Source: JAKFWI01 sp050246435 (GTDB taxonomy: Bacteria > Pseudomonadota > Alphaproteobacteria > Caulobacterales > Aquidulcibacteraceae). From it: a DNA stretch of 20,514 nucleotides. The notes beneath the pieces are model-generated. The model did not search any database. It worked only from the letters and a program-made list of their open reading frames with translations, and was not told where the DNA came from. The translations under genes were made by a program, and so were the position numbers. Positions within the stretch are counted from its first letter, which is position 1, and each line of letters starts with the position of its first letter. Shown piece after piece: positions 1 through 6,775 of this stretch. Location of the stretch: the NCBI GenBank assembly GCA_050246435.1, contig JBFWWB010000041.1, positions 1-20,514 on the forward strand, given 5' to 3'.

Positions 1-473
1 AAGCCGCGCGTGCGCAAATCCTTCGAGAGCGCCTCGCTTTCGCGCGATTGCGTCGGCGCGGATGTGTAGTGCTCCCAGCGGTTCTGGATCGGCTTGCCGC
101 CGGTGAAGGACCAGATGTAGGCGCTGAAATCCTCGCCTTGCTTCGCCATCGCATTATAGAGGCGCGCGCCTTCGATCGCCGCCACGATTTTCGCGCGCGA
201 GCGGATGATGCCCGGATCGGCGAGCAGTTTTTCGATGCGCCGTTCGTCATACCGCGCCACGCGCGCGGGCTCGAAATTGTCGAACGCAGCGCGCATCGTC
301 TCGCGCTTGCGCAGGATGGTGATCCAGGCGAGGCCCGCCTGAAACCCGTCAAGCACCAGTTTTTCCCAGAGCGCGCGCCCATCCCATTCCGGCACGCCCC
401 ATTCCTCGTCGTGATAGGCGGCGTAGAGCGGATCGGTTCCGGGGGCCCAGCCGCAGCGATGCTTCTCGCTCAT
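1..473 (-). CDS. tag: DNA-3-methyladenine glycosylase I, partial (C-terminus off window)
   Basis: Base-excision repair enzyme that removes 3-methyladenine from alkylated DNA in the cytoplasm. Reading the minus strand from the ATG at 473 gives about 157 residues that match the Tag family from the first residues: an RCGW start with Cys7, then YHDEEWGVP around residues 20-28 (the Cys and His correspond to the zinc-binding Cys4/His17 of E. coli Tag), then the helix QAGLAWITILRKRE, and GIIRSRAKI further on. The last quarter, with the remaining zinc ligands, lies beyond base 1. A family Glu in the LEGQQAGLSW segment of E. coli is Asp here (LDGFQAGLAW), which I believe is a common variant. The ATG overlaps the stop of the upstream 67-aa gene (ATGA), so the two are probably translationally coupled and expressed with the ygfZ-like gene. 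Confidence 0.95.
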   Translation of the reverse strand, partial: MSEKHRCGWAPGTDPLYAAYHDEEWGVPEWDGRALWEKLVLDGFQAGLAWITILRKRETMRAAFDNFEPARVARYDERRIEKLLADPGIIRSRAKIVAAIEGARLYNAMAKQGEDFSAYIWSFTGGKPIQNRWEHYTSAPTQSRESEALSKDLRTRG

Positions 474-673
474 GCTTTCGCGCCCGTGCGCGGGCCGAAG
501 AACAGCCAGACGAGAAAGCCCAGGTACGGAATGAACAGCACGAACACGATCCAGAGCGCCTTGCTGAACGGTTTTGCGCTGCTCTGCGCCACGTTCACCA
601 CGGCCCACAACCCCAGCACCAGCGCCACGAGAAAGCCGATGGTGACGCCGCCGCCCCAATGCTGTCCGAACAT
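470..673 (-). CDS. Small membrane protein, PLDc_N-like domain (67 aa)
   Basis: A 67-residue protein with two predicted membrane helices: roughly residues 9-27 (TIGFLVALVLGLWAVVNV) and 40-60 (ALWIVFVLFIPYLGFLVWLF), ending FGPRTGAKA. The second helix, with a Pro-Tyr-x-Gly turn and a terminal GPR, resembles the phospholipase D/nuclease N-terminal (PLDc_N) membrane domain that also occurs as a stand-alone small protein. There are no catalytic HKD motifs, so no enzymatic role is suggested. I chose the ATG at 673 because GAGGG lies just upstream and it begins nine bases after the ygfZ-like stop. A longer start at 709 would overlap that gene. Its TGA overlaps the ATG of tag. Function is unknown; location in the cytoplasmic membrane is inferred. 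Confidence 0.8.
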   Translation of the reverse strand: MFGQHWGGGVTIGFLVALVLGLWAVVNVAQSSAKPFSKALWIVFVLFIPYLGFLVWLFFGPRTGAKA

Positions 674-681
674 GGATTCCC

Positions 682-1503
682 TCACTCGCCCGCAGGCTGA
701 ATGAGCCATGCCGGCGGGTCGAGGCGCAAGGGGCGCCCTTCGGCCTCGATCGTCTCGCCTTTTGCGAGCGCCTCGCGCGCGCGGTCGAGCCGCAGGAAGG
801 CGAGCGCGCGGTCCGGCATGGCGGAACGGATCGAGCCCAGCTCTGCTGCCCCCGCGCGCACGATGGCGCCGAACGGCGGCGCGTCTCCTTCGAACGTCAC
901 GGGGCAGAACTTTTTCCGCGTTGTCGCGCGGCGCTTCATGCGGCTCACATTTTCCTGGCCGACGAAGCAGCCCTTTTTGAAATCGACGCCGTCCAATTCC
1001 TCGAACAGCGCTTCGAGCGCGAAGGCTTCCTCGTTGGGCGCGTCGTATACGGGATCGGGCACGCCGACGGCGATGCGCAGCGCTTTGTAGGCTTCCGGTT
1101 CGGCGATCGGCGCGGGCGTTTCCGCCGGGGCGATCAGGCGATACCCGAGCGCTATATTGCGCGGATCGGCGACGAAGCCGGCGTGCGCCGATCCGGCGTG
1201 GAAGACACCGACCGGCTGGATCGCGCCGATCTCGACCTTTGCGCGCAGCTTGAAGAGCGTCAGGCGTTTGCGCAGCGCCTCCGTCGCGCCGGCGTGCACG
1301 TCCACGAGAACGCCGCCCTCTGTACGCCAGAGCAAGAAATCGAAGGCGATCTTGCCCTGGGGCGTGAGCAGCCCAGCATAAATCGCAGGCTGGCCGGCGA
1401 GGCGGTCCAGGTCGTGGGTAAGGAGGTTTTGCAGAAACGGCGCGGCTTCCGGCCCGGTGATGGCGAAGACGGCGCGGTCCAAGCGGAGAAGGTCTTGCCC
1501 CAT
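682..1503 (-). CDS. ygfZ: Folate-binding YgfZ/GcvT-family protein
   Basis: Belongs to the COG0354 family (YgfZ, mitochondrial IBA57), folate-dependent proteins that support maturation or repair of a subset of Fe-S enzymes. The diagnostic signature KGCFVGQE is at residues 177-184, with the conserved Cys179, followed by SRMKRRATTRK. The N-terminal part (FAITGPEAAPFLQNLLTHDL) and LTPQGKIAFDFLLW are typical of the GcvT-like folate domain. At 273 residues it is slightly shorter than E. coli YgfZ but normal for alphaproteobacterial members. The ATG at 1503 fits the family N-terminus; a TTG at 1539 would add 12 unconserved residues. The ribosome site is weak. It diverges from the GT9 gene, with 66 bases between them, and heads an apparent operon with the 67-aa protein and tag. 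Confidence 0.93.
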   Translation of the reverse strand: MGQDLLRLDRAVFAITGPEAAPFLQNLLTHDLDRLAGQPAIYAGLLTPQGKIAFDFLLWRTEGGVLVDVHAGATEALRKRLTLFKLRAKVEIGAIQPVGVFHAGSAHAGFVADPRNIALGYRLIAPAETPAPIAEPEAYKALRIAVGVPDPVYDAPNEEAFALEALFEELDGVDFKKGCFVGQENVSRMKRRATTRKKFCPVTFEGDAPPFGAIVRAGAAELGSIRSAMPDRALAFLRLDRAREALAKGETIEAEGRPLRLDPPAWLIQPAGE

Positions 1504-1569
1504 GGCCGCAGAGGTGAGGCGCGCCGCCCCGCTTGGCAAGCCTCGCGCCGGCCCCTAAGCCCCAGGCGC

Positions 1570-2523
1570 TTGGCCCATCTTCTCTTCATCACCTCCACGC
1601 GCATCGGCGATGCGGTGCTCTCCACCGCCGCGTTGGAGCATGGCCGCGCGCTGGCGGGCGCGGAGCGCGTCACCATCGCCTGCGGCGCGCTGGCGGCCCC
1701 CTTGTTCCGCGCGACCCCCGGGCTCGACAGCGTGCACGTTATCCGCAAGCAGAAGCGCGACGGCCACTGGCATGCGCTGTGGCGCGAGCTACGCGCCGCC
1801 GGCCATGCCTACGATCTGGCGATCGATGTGCGCGGCTCCTTGCTGAGCTTCTTTCTGCCGGTGGAGCGGCGGATCATTTTTCGCCAACGCCGCGGCCTTC
1901 ATAAGCTCGACGAATTGGGCGCGATGTTCGCCCCCGGCGTGCGCGTCGCGCCGAAAGTGCATCTCGATGCGCGCGCGGGGATGGAGGCGAGCGCCGTGTC
2001 GGGGGACGGCGCGCCGCTGCTGGTGCTGGCGTTGGGCGCCAGCGCCTTGGGCAAGATGTGGCCGGGGGAGCGCTACGAAGCCTTGGCGTGCGCGCTGCTG
2101 GAGGGGCCGTTGCGCGGCGGGCGCGTGGTCTGCGTCGGCGGGCCGGACGATGCGCAACGCAACGCGCCGCTGATCGCGGCCCTGCGCGCCGGCGGCTTCG
2201 ATGCGATCGACGCGGCCGGCAAGCTCGATCTGCTGGCCTCCGCGGCGCTGATGCGGCGCGCGGCGCTCTATGTGGGAAACGATTCCGGGCCGACGCATTT
2301 GGCCGCCGCCGTGGGCGCGGCGACGCTGGCGCTGTTCGGTCCCTCCGACGAGCGCATCTATGGGCCGCGCGGGCCGCGCACGCGGGCGTTGCGCGGGAAG
2401 AAATCCTACGAAGACATCTTGCGCGAAGGCGGCGATCGGGAGGATCACGCCCGCACCTGGATGACCGATCTCACAGCGGACGCGGCGATCGCCGCCGCGC
2501 GCGAACTCTTGGAAACCCGATGA
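1570..2523 (+). CDS. Glycosyltransferase family 9 (heptosyltransferase-like)
   Basis: Putative ADP-heptose:LPS heptosyltransferase-like enzyme acting on the cytoplasmic face of the inner membrane in lipopolysaccharide core assembly; the exact donor and acceptor cannot be read from sequence. Residues 1-25 contain the GT9 start (LLFITSTRIGDAVLSTAAL, with the RIGD loop). The C-terminal Rossmann domain has VCVGGPDD and the nucleotide-sugar site GNDSGPTHLAAA at residues 236-247, then LALFGPSD. The length is 317 residues, normal for the family. The start is inferred to be the TTG at 1570, preceded by AGGCG: the reading frame is open far upstream, but that part lies over the ygfZ-like gene on the other strand and has no family similarity. 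Its stop overlaps the next start (ATGA), so it is coupled to the dihydroorotase. Confidence 0.87.
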   Translation: MAHLLFITSTRIGDAVLSTAALEHGRALAGAERVTIACGALAAPLFRATPGLDSVHVIRKQKRDGHWHALWRELRAAGHAYDLAIDVRGSLLSFFLPVERRIIFRQRRGLHKLDELGAMFAPGVRVAPKVHLDARAGMEASAVSGDGAPLLVLALGASALGKMWPGERYEALACALLEGPLRGGRVVCVGGPDDAQRNAPLIAALRAGGFDAIDAAGKLDLLASAALMRRAALYVGNDSGPTHLAAAVGAATLALFGPSDERIYGPRGPRTRALRGKKSYEDILREGGDREDHARTWMTDLTADAAIAAARELLETR

Positions 2524-3848
2524 CCTACGATCTGATCCTTGCCGGGGGAACCGTCGCGAACCATGCGGGCCGGGCGCGGCTGGACGTCGGCGTGACGGGG
2601 GGCAAGATCACCGCGATCGGCGATCTCTCCCAAGCAAGCGCGGGGGAACGCTTCGACGCTAAGGGCCTCATCATCCTGCCCGGCGTGATCGACACCCAGG
2701 TGCATTTCCGCGAGCCGGGCCTCGTCCACAAGGAAGATCTGGAAAGCGGCTCGCGCGCGGCGGCGCTTGGCGGCGTCACCGCCGTGTTCGAGATGCCGAA
2801 CACCAATCCGTCCACCACCACGGAGGCCGCGCTGCAGGACAAGCTCGCCCGCGCGAAAAACCGCATGCATGTCGATCACGCCTTCTATGTCGGCGCGGCG
2901 GCGGAGAATTTCGATCAGCTGGCGGAGTTGGAGCGCGTGCCCGGCTGCGCCGGCGTGAAGACGTTCATGGGTTCGTCCACCGGCTCGCTGCTGGTGAAGG
3001 ACGAAGAGGGTCTCAACCGCGTGCTCGCCAACATCAAGCGCCGCGCGGCGTTCCATGCGGAAGAGGACGACCGTCTCACCGAGCGCAAGACCGTGGCGCG
3101 CGCGGGTGATTGGACGAGCCATCCCGAAGTGCGTGACGCAGAAACCGCGCTGATCGCGGTGAAGCGCCTGGTAGCCGCGGCGCGCCGCCACGGCAAGCGC
3201 GTGCACGTGCTGCATGTCTCCTCGAAAGAAGAGATGGCGTTCCTCGCCACCGCGAAGGATGTGGCCACGGTGGAGACCTTGCCGCAATTCCTCACCTTCG
3301 AGGCGCCCGATGTGTATCAGCGGCTCAAAGGGTTCGCGCAGATGAACCCGCCGATCCGCTACGCGGAGGATCGCGCAGCGCTCTGGTCTCTCGGGATCGC
3401 GCAAGGCGTCGTCGATGTGCTGGGCACCGATCATGCTCCGCACACGGCGCAGGAAAAGGCGCAACCCTATCCCCAATCGCCTTCGGGGATGCCGGGCGTG
3501 CAAACACTCGTGCCGGTGATGCTAACGCACGTGGCCGAAGGGAGGCTTTCTCTGGAGCGTTTCATCGACCTCACCAGCGCGGGCCCGGCGCGTGTGTTCG
3601 GCATCCGCGGCAAGGGGCGCATCGCGCTGGGCTATGACGCGGATTTCACGCTCGTCGATCTCGCGCGCACGCATGTGATCACCGCGGCCGAGCAGGCCAC
3701 GCGCGCCGGCTGGACACCCTTCGACGGCTTCCACGCGAAGGGCTGGCCGGTGGCCACCATCATCCGCGGGCGCACGGTGATGCGCGACGGCGCGCTCATC
3801 GCGCCCGGCCTCGGCGAACCGATCCGCTTCCTCGAAGCGCTTGGCTAG
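2520..3848 (+). CDS. pyrC: Dihydroorotase, class I-type, with QxH metal motif
   Basis: Amidohydrolase-superfamily protein of 442 residues expected to interconvert N-carbamoyl-aspartate and dihydroorotate in pyrimidine synthesis. Visible landmarks are GVIDTQVHFREPG (residues 55-67), EMPNTNP (91-97), GVKTFMGSSTGS (145-156, Lys147 at the place of the carboxylated Lys), HAEEDD (179-184), HVLHVSS (229-235) and LGTDHAPH (301-308, catalytic Asp304). In the usual DxHxH metal motif the first His is Gln60. I recall a dihydroorotase subfamily with this DxQVHFREPG form, so this may be a subfamily trait rather than damage. All other ligands are present and the length is normal. The ATG overlaps the GT9 stop by four bases. 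The stop lies in a CTAG shared with the convergent ribH stop. An allantoinase or hydantoinase role is a less likely alternative. Confidence 0.9.
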   Translation: MTYDLILAGGTVANHAGRARLDVGVTGGKITAIGDLSQASAGERFDAKGLIILPGVIDTQVHFREPGLVHKEDLESGSRAAALGGVTAVFEMPNTNPSTTTEAALQDKLARAKNRMHVDHAFYVGAAAENFDQLAELERVPGCAGVKTFMGSSTGSLLVKDEEGLNRVLANIKRRAAFHAEEDDRLTERKTVARAGDWTSHPEVRDAETALIAVKRLVAAARRHGKRVHVLHVSSKEEMAFLATAKDVATVETLPQFLTFEAPDVYQRLKGFAQMNPPIRYAEDRAALWSLGIAQGVVDVLGTDHAPHTAQEKAQPYPQSPSGMPGVQTLVPVMLTHVAEGRLSLERFIDLTSAGPARVFGIRGKGRIALGYDADFTLVDLARTHVITAAEQATRAGWTPFDGFHAKGWPVATIIRGRTVMRDGALIAPGLGEPIRFLEALG

Positions 3849-4372
3849 GCCGCTGCGGCGCGGCGCGGCAGCCGGCGCAGGCTCTCCACCGTGCTGGCGC
3901 ACGCGCGCGCGGCTTCCGCGCCCTTCGTCACGAAATGCTCGCGGAAGAAGTTCCGGTGCTCCTCATGCTCATGGAAATTGTGCGGCGTGAGGATCACCGA
4001 GATCATCGGCACGTCCGTTTGCAGCTGCACCTGCATCAGCGCGCCAACGACTGTTTCCGAAACGAAGTCGTGGCGGTAGATGCCGCCATTGACGACGAAG
4101 GCCGCGCCGATCACGGCGCTGTAATAGGCCGAGCGCGCGATCATTTTCGCGTGGAGCGGAATTTCGAACGCGCCGGGCACGTCGAACACGTCGATCGCTT
4201 CGGGATCGTAGCCGAGGCGCGCCATCTCCTCGGCGAAGCCGGCGAGGGCGCTGTCGACGATGTCGGCGTGCCAGCCCGCTTTCACGAAGGCCACGCGCAT
4301 GCGCTTGGGCGGCGGCTTCGCTTCGGCCCTGGAGGGCGCGCCGGACCTTGAGGATTTCTGTTTGACGGTCAT
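3845..4372 (-). CDS. ribH2: 6,7-dimethyl-8-ribityllumazine synthase, RibH2 type
   Basis: Makes lumazine from 5-amino-6-ribitylaminouracil and dihydroxybutanone phosphate, the penultimate step of riboflavin synthesis. The first 24 residues are a basic, unconserved extension. The core begins RMRVAFVKAGWHADIVDSAL and contains DVPGAFEIPLHAKM (64-77), GGIYRHDFVS (96-105, with His101 in the place of the catalytic His) and TPHNFHEHEEHRNFFREHF (129-147). The His-rich C-terminal segment and FFREHFVTKGAEAARAC point to the decameric RibH2 type known from Brucella and Mesorhizobium rather than the icosahedral RibH1. The protein has 175 residues. GAGGAAAG lies at 4379-4386, suitably placed for the ATG. 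The gene stands alone behind an FMN riboswitch; no other rib gene is in the window. Confidence 0.95.
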   Translation of the reverse strand: MTVKQKSSRSGAPSRAEAKPPPKRMRVAFVKAGWHADIVDSALAGFAEEMARLGYDPEAIDVFDVPGAFEIPLHAKMIARSAYYSAVIGAAFVVNGGIYRHDFVSETVVGALMQVQLQTDVPMISVILTPHNFHEHEEHRNFFREHFVTKGAEAARACASTVESLRRLPRRAAAA

Positions 4373-4414
4373 GGTTCGCTTTCCTCACGGATGAAACCAC
4401 GACTCAGGGAACGC

Positions 4415-4439
4415 CCCGCGCGGCGCGCGCGTGCGCGGG
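4415..4439 (-). terminator. GC hairpin between FMN aptamer and ribH start
   Basis: Between the aptamer and the ribosome site the minus-strand RNA can fold CCCGCGC with GCGCGGG (7 bp) around an 11-base GC-rich loop. No U-tract follows, so a classical intrinsic terminator is not supported. It may be part of the expression platform, acting on ribosome access or Rho, or may be chance in GC-rich sequence. Confidence 0.3.
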
Positions 4440-4452
4440 CCAAGCGGCGCGA

Positions 4453-4596
4453 GTTCTCATAACCGGACTGTACCGTCGGCCCCGGGATCGCACCGGGTCT
4501 GCTGTCCCCGCCATGCAGGCACGGCGGGCGCCCGCGGGCTCGTGCGGCGTACGCCGCCATCACCGCCGGTGGGGACTTGCACCCCGCCCTGAGAAC
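4453..4596 (-). ncRNA. FMN riboswitch (RFN element)
   Basis: The minus-strand leader of ribH carries a full RFN aptamer. Helix P1 is formed by GTTCTC (4596-4591) and GAGAAC (4458-4453). In order the conserved blocks are CAGGGCGGGGTG, AAGTCCCCACCGGCGGTGAT, AGCCCGCGGGCGC, CAGCAGACCCGGTG, GGGGCCGACGGT and CAGTCCGGTTATGAGAAC. These match the consensus almost base for base, including the GCCGACGGT-N-AGTCCGG core. The P6-side stem (GCCCGCCGTGCC with GGCGGG) is present and variable as expected. The aptamer ends about 80 bases before the ribH ATG. By family knowledge, FMN binding represses the downstream gene; here that means only ribH2. Whether control is at translation or transcription cannot be decided, since no poly-U terminator is seen. 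Confidence 0.97.
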
Positions 4597-4625
4597 GCGG
4601 TCGCCGGGACGCCCGACGACAGCCA

Positions 4626-4655
4626 TAGCTAAAATCACCGATACGGTTTGAGCAA
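4626..4655 (-). promoter_or_regulatory. Candidate promoter for riboswitch-ribH transcript
   Basis: On the minus strand TTGCTC (4655-4650) and TAGCTA (4631-4626) are separated by 18 bases and would start transcription near 4618, about 20 bases before the first aptamer base. The spacing and position fit a sigma-70-type promoter, but the match is only moderate. Confidence 0.35.
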
Positions 4656-4659
4656 GAGG

Positions 4660-5172
4660 CTAATCGCGCCGTGCGAGGGCTGCGCGATAGAGCGCTGCGT
4701 CCTCTTCGGTAAAGCAGCAAAACACCACGCGCCGGATCGGCGCCGGGTGCGCGCGCGCGACGCCGACGGCGGTTTCGCACGCAAGCGGCTTGGGCCAGCC
4801 GAATGCGCCGGTCCCCAACGCGGGAAAAGCGATCTCGGCGATGCCGACCTCCGCGCCGGCGGTGAGGCAGGCGGAATAGCAGGCGCGCATTGTGGCGATC
4901 TTTTCGTTGGCGAGGCCCGGCGCGCTCCACACCGGGGCCGCGGTATGAATGATCCAGCGTGCCGGCAGGCGGAAACCCGGCGTCGTCAGCGCCGCGCCTT
5001 CGCCTATCGCGCCGGCCGCGGCCAGCAGCCGGGCGAGCTCAGGGCCGGCGGCCGATCGGATCGCGCCGTCGACGCCGCCCCCGGGCGCCAGCGCGCGGTT
5101 AGCGGCGTTTACGATCGCGTCGATGTCCAGCATTTCAATGCGCCCGACGCGGACTTCCAGCTCCTCGGCCAT
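4660..5172 (-). CDS. Macro-domain protein (YmdB-like ADP-ribosyl hydrolase)
   Basis: A 170-residue single macro domain that should bind ADP-ribose and probably hydrolyses O-acetyl-ADP-ribose or mono-ADP-ribosyl groups in the cytoplasm. The ligand loop DIDAIVNAANRALAPGGGVDGAI lies at residues 16-38; Asn25 and Asp35 fall at the positions I recall as catalytic in E. coli YmdB. The second loop, FPALGTGAFGWP, is at 116-127. IIHTAAPVW (74-82) is the usual third strand region. The ATG at 5172 gives the family N-terminus, with GGAAGG about 12 bases upstream; a start at 5220 would add unconserved residues. It diverges from the TPP-enzyme gene, with 59 bases between the two. The ribH riboswitch lies downstream on the same strand, with a probable promoter of its own, so co-regulation is not implied. 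Confidence 0.92.
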   Translation of the reverse strand: MAEELEVRVGRIEMLDIDAIVNAANRALAPGGGVDGAIRSAAGPELARLLAAAGAIGEGAALTTPGFRLPARWIIHTAAPVWSAPGLANEKIATMRACYSACLTAGAEVGIAEIAFPALGTGAFGWPKPLACETAVGVARAHPAPIRRVVFCCFTEEDAALYRAALARRD

Positions 5173-5231
5173 GGCGCCATTGTGCCTTCCCTCCGCGGGC
5201 GAGGCGACGACAATCCGCAAGGAGGCGTGCG

Positions 5232-6767
5232 ATGAACGGCGCTCAAGCGCTCATCCAGACCCTGGCCAGCGCTGGCGTGCGCGTCTGCTTCGCCAATCCG
5301 GGCACGACGGAAATGCATCTGGTCGCGGCGCTGGACGGCGAGGTGCTCATCCGTCCGGTGCTGTGCCTGTTCGAAGGCGTGGCCACTGGCGCCGCTGACG
5401 GTTTTGCGCGGATGACGGGCGAACCGGCGATGACTTTACTGCATCTGGGACCGGGCTACCTGAACGGCGGCGCGAACATCCATAATCTGCGTCGTGCGCG
5501 CGTTCCGGCGATTCATGTCATCGGCGATCACGCGACCTATCATCATCCTCTCGATCCGCCGCTCGCCGCCGATATCGAAGCGCTGGTCGCACCGATGGCG
5601 GCATGGACGGTGATGCCGCGCACGGCGGGCGAAACGGGGCATGCGGCGGCGGAAGCGTGGGCCGCCAGCTTCGGTCCGCCGGCGGGCAACGCGTTCGTCA
5701 TCGTTCCTGCGGATGCCGCGTGGGAAGAAGGCGGCGCAAGCGCGTCGCTGCCGCGCAGAGCCGCGCCGGCGGCGCCGGACCCTACGCTGATTGCTGTGGC
5801 GGCGGAGGCGCTGCGCGCCGCGCGCAAGCCGGCGGTGCTCGCGGCGGGAAGCGCGCTCTTGGAAGACGGCCTGGCTCAACTCGCGCGGCTGGCGGCGGTG
5901 GGCGTGCGCGTGCTGCAAGATACGTTTCCTGCACGCGCCGATCGCGGCGCCCGCCGCTTCGCGCCCGAACGGCTGACGTACTTTCCCGAACTCGCGCAGA
6001 GCGCGCTGGCGGAGATCGACGCGTTGGCGCTTCTGGGCTCGACGCCGCCGGTTGCGTTCTTCGCCTATCCCGGCAAGGCGAACGTGCTGGCGCCCGCGGG
6101 CGCGCGCATGATCGAGGTCGGCGGGCCGGAAATCGATTCCGCGGCGGCGGCGGGCGCTCTCGCCGATGCGTTGGGCGCGCCGGCGCAGGGCGAGGGCGCT
6201 CCCGCAAGCGAGCCGCCGGCGGTGAGCGGGCCGCTCAACGCGTATGCGGTCGCCACGTCTCTGGCGCGGCGCATGCCGGAGGGTGCGATCGTCTGCGACG
6301 ATGGCGTGACGTCGGCATTTACAATCCATCTGAATACCGCGGGCGCGGCGCGCCACACATGGCTTTACGGCGCAGGCGGCGCGATCGGGGAAGGCATGCC
6401 CTTGGCCATCGGCGCCGCCGTTGCGCGGCCGGATGCGAAAGTGATTTGCCTCGCGGGCGATGGTGCGGCCGCTTATACGTTGCAGTCGCTGTGGACGATG
6501 GCGCGCGAACGGCTCGACATCCTCACCATCGTGTTCGCCAATCGCGCCTATATGGTGCTGAACGTGGAAATGATGCGCGCAGGCGCGGCCCCCGGCGAAG
6601 CGGCTCGGAAGTTGTTCTCGCTTGGCGATCCGCCGCTCGATTGGGTGAAGCTGGCGGAAGGCCAGGGCGTGCACGCCGTGCGCTCTGCGACGGCGGGAGA
6701 ATTCGACGCCGCACTCGCGCGCCTGCTGGCGCAGCCGGGGCCGAAGCTGATCGAGGCGGTCTTTTGA
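5232..6767 (+). CDS. TPP-dependent enzyme, acetolactate synthase-like large subunit
   Basis: A 511-residue thiamine-diphosphate enzyme with the three-domain layout of the acetolactate synthase/benzoylformate decarboxylase superfamily. The N-terminal Pyr domain has FANPGTTEMHLVAAL (20-34) and the catalytic Glu48 in FEGVATGAADGFAR (47-60). The C-terminal PP domain has the Mg-TPP motif GDG at 409-411 (Asp410) and closes at FANRAY with Asn437. It is shorter than true acetolactate synthases (about 560-600 residues), and no ilvH/ilvN small subunit is adjacent, so branched-chain amino-acid synthesis is doubtful; a 2-keto-acid decarboxylase or ligase role is equally possible. An excellent ribosome site, AAGGAGG (5219-5225), fixes the start. 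The stop overlaps or nearly abuts the next gene, suggesting co-transcription. Confidence 0.88.
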   Translation: MNGAQALIQTLASAGVRVCFANPGTTEMHLVAALDGEVLIRPVLCLFEGVATGAADGFARMTGEPAMTLLHLGPGYLNGGANIHNLRRARVPAIHVIGDHATYHHPLDPPLAADIEALVAPMAAWTVMPRTAGETGHAAAEAWAASFGPPAGNAFVIVPADAAWEEGGASASLPRRAAPAAPDPTLIAVAAEALRAARKPAVLAAGSALLEDGLAQLARLAAVGVRVLQDTFPARADRGARRFAPERLTYFPELAQSALAEIDALALLGSTPPVAFFAYPGKANVLAPAGARMIEVGGPEIDSAAAAGALADALGAPAQGEGAPASEPPAVSGPLNAYAVATSLARRMPEGAIVCDDGVTSAFTIHLNTAGAARHTWLYGAGGAIGEGMPLAIGAAVARPDAKVICLAGDGAAAYTLQSLWTMARERLDILTIVFANRAYMVLNVEMMRAGAAPGEAARKLFSLGDPPLDWVKLAEGQGVHAVRSATAGEFDAALARLLAQPGPKLIEAVF

Positions 6768-6775
6768 CCGCGCGC

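Noticed and set aside
2445..3503. A 352-codon open frame on the minus strand across the dihydroorotase gene
   Set aside because: It is the antisense shadow of a well-recognised enzyme; the Arg/His/Ala-rich product has no domain, and such frames are expected at this GC content.
5301..5320. A GGCACG-N-TGC-like string resembling a sigma-54 promoter
   Set aside because: It lies inside the TPP-enzyme coding sequence and lacks the conserved TTGC half at proper spacing.
5436..6674. A 412-codon antisense frame over the TPP-enzyme gene
   Set aside because: The product is an Arg-rich, motif-free shadow; the plus-strand frame has clear catalytic motifs and a strong ribosome site.
5603..6775. The upstream part of the long frame that ends with the HEXXH protein
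   Set aside because: It overlaps the TPP-enzyme gene in another frame and reads as Arg/Gly low-complexity sequence. Only the part from about 6764-6776 has family similarity.
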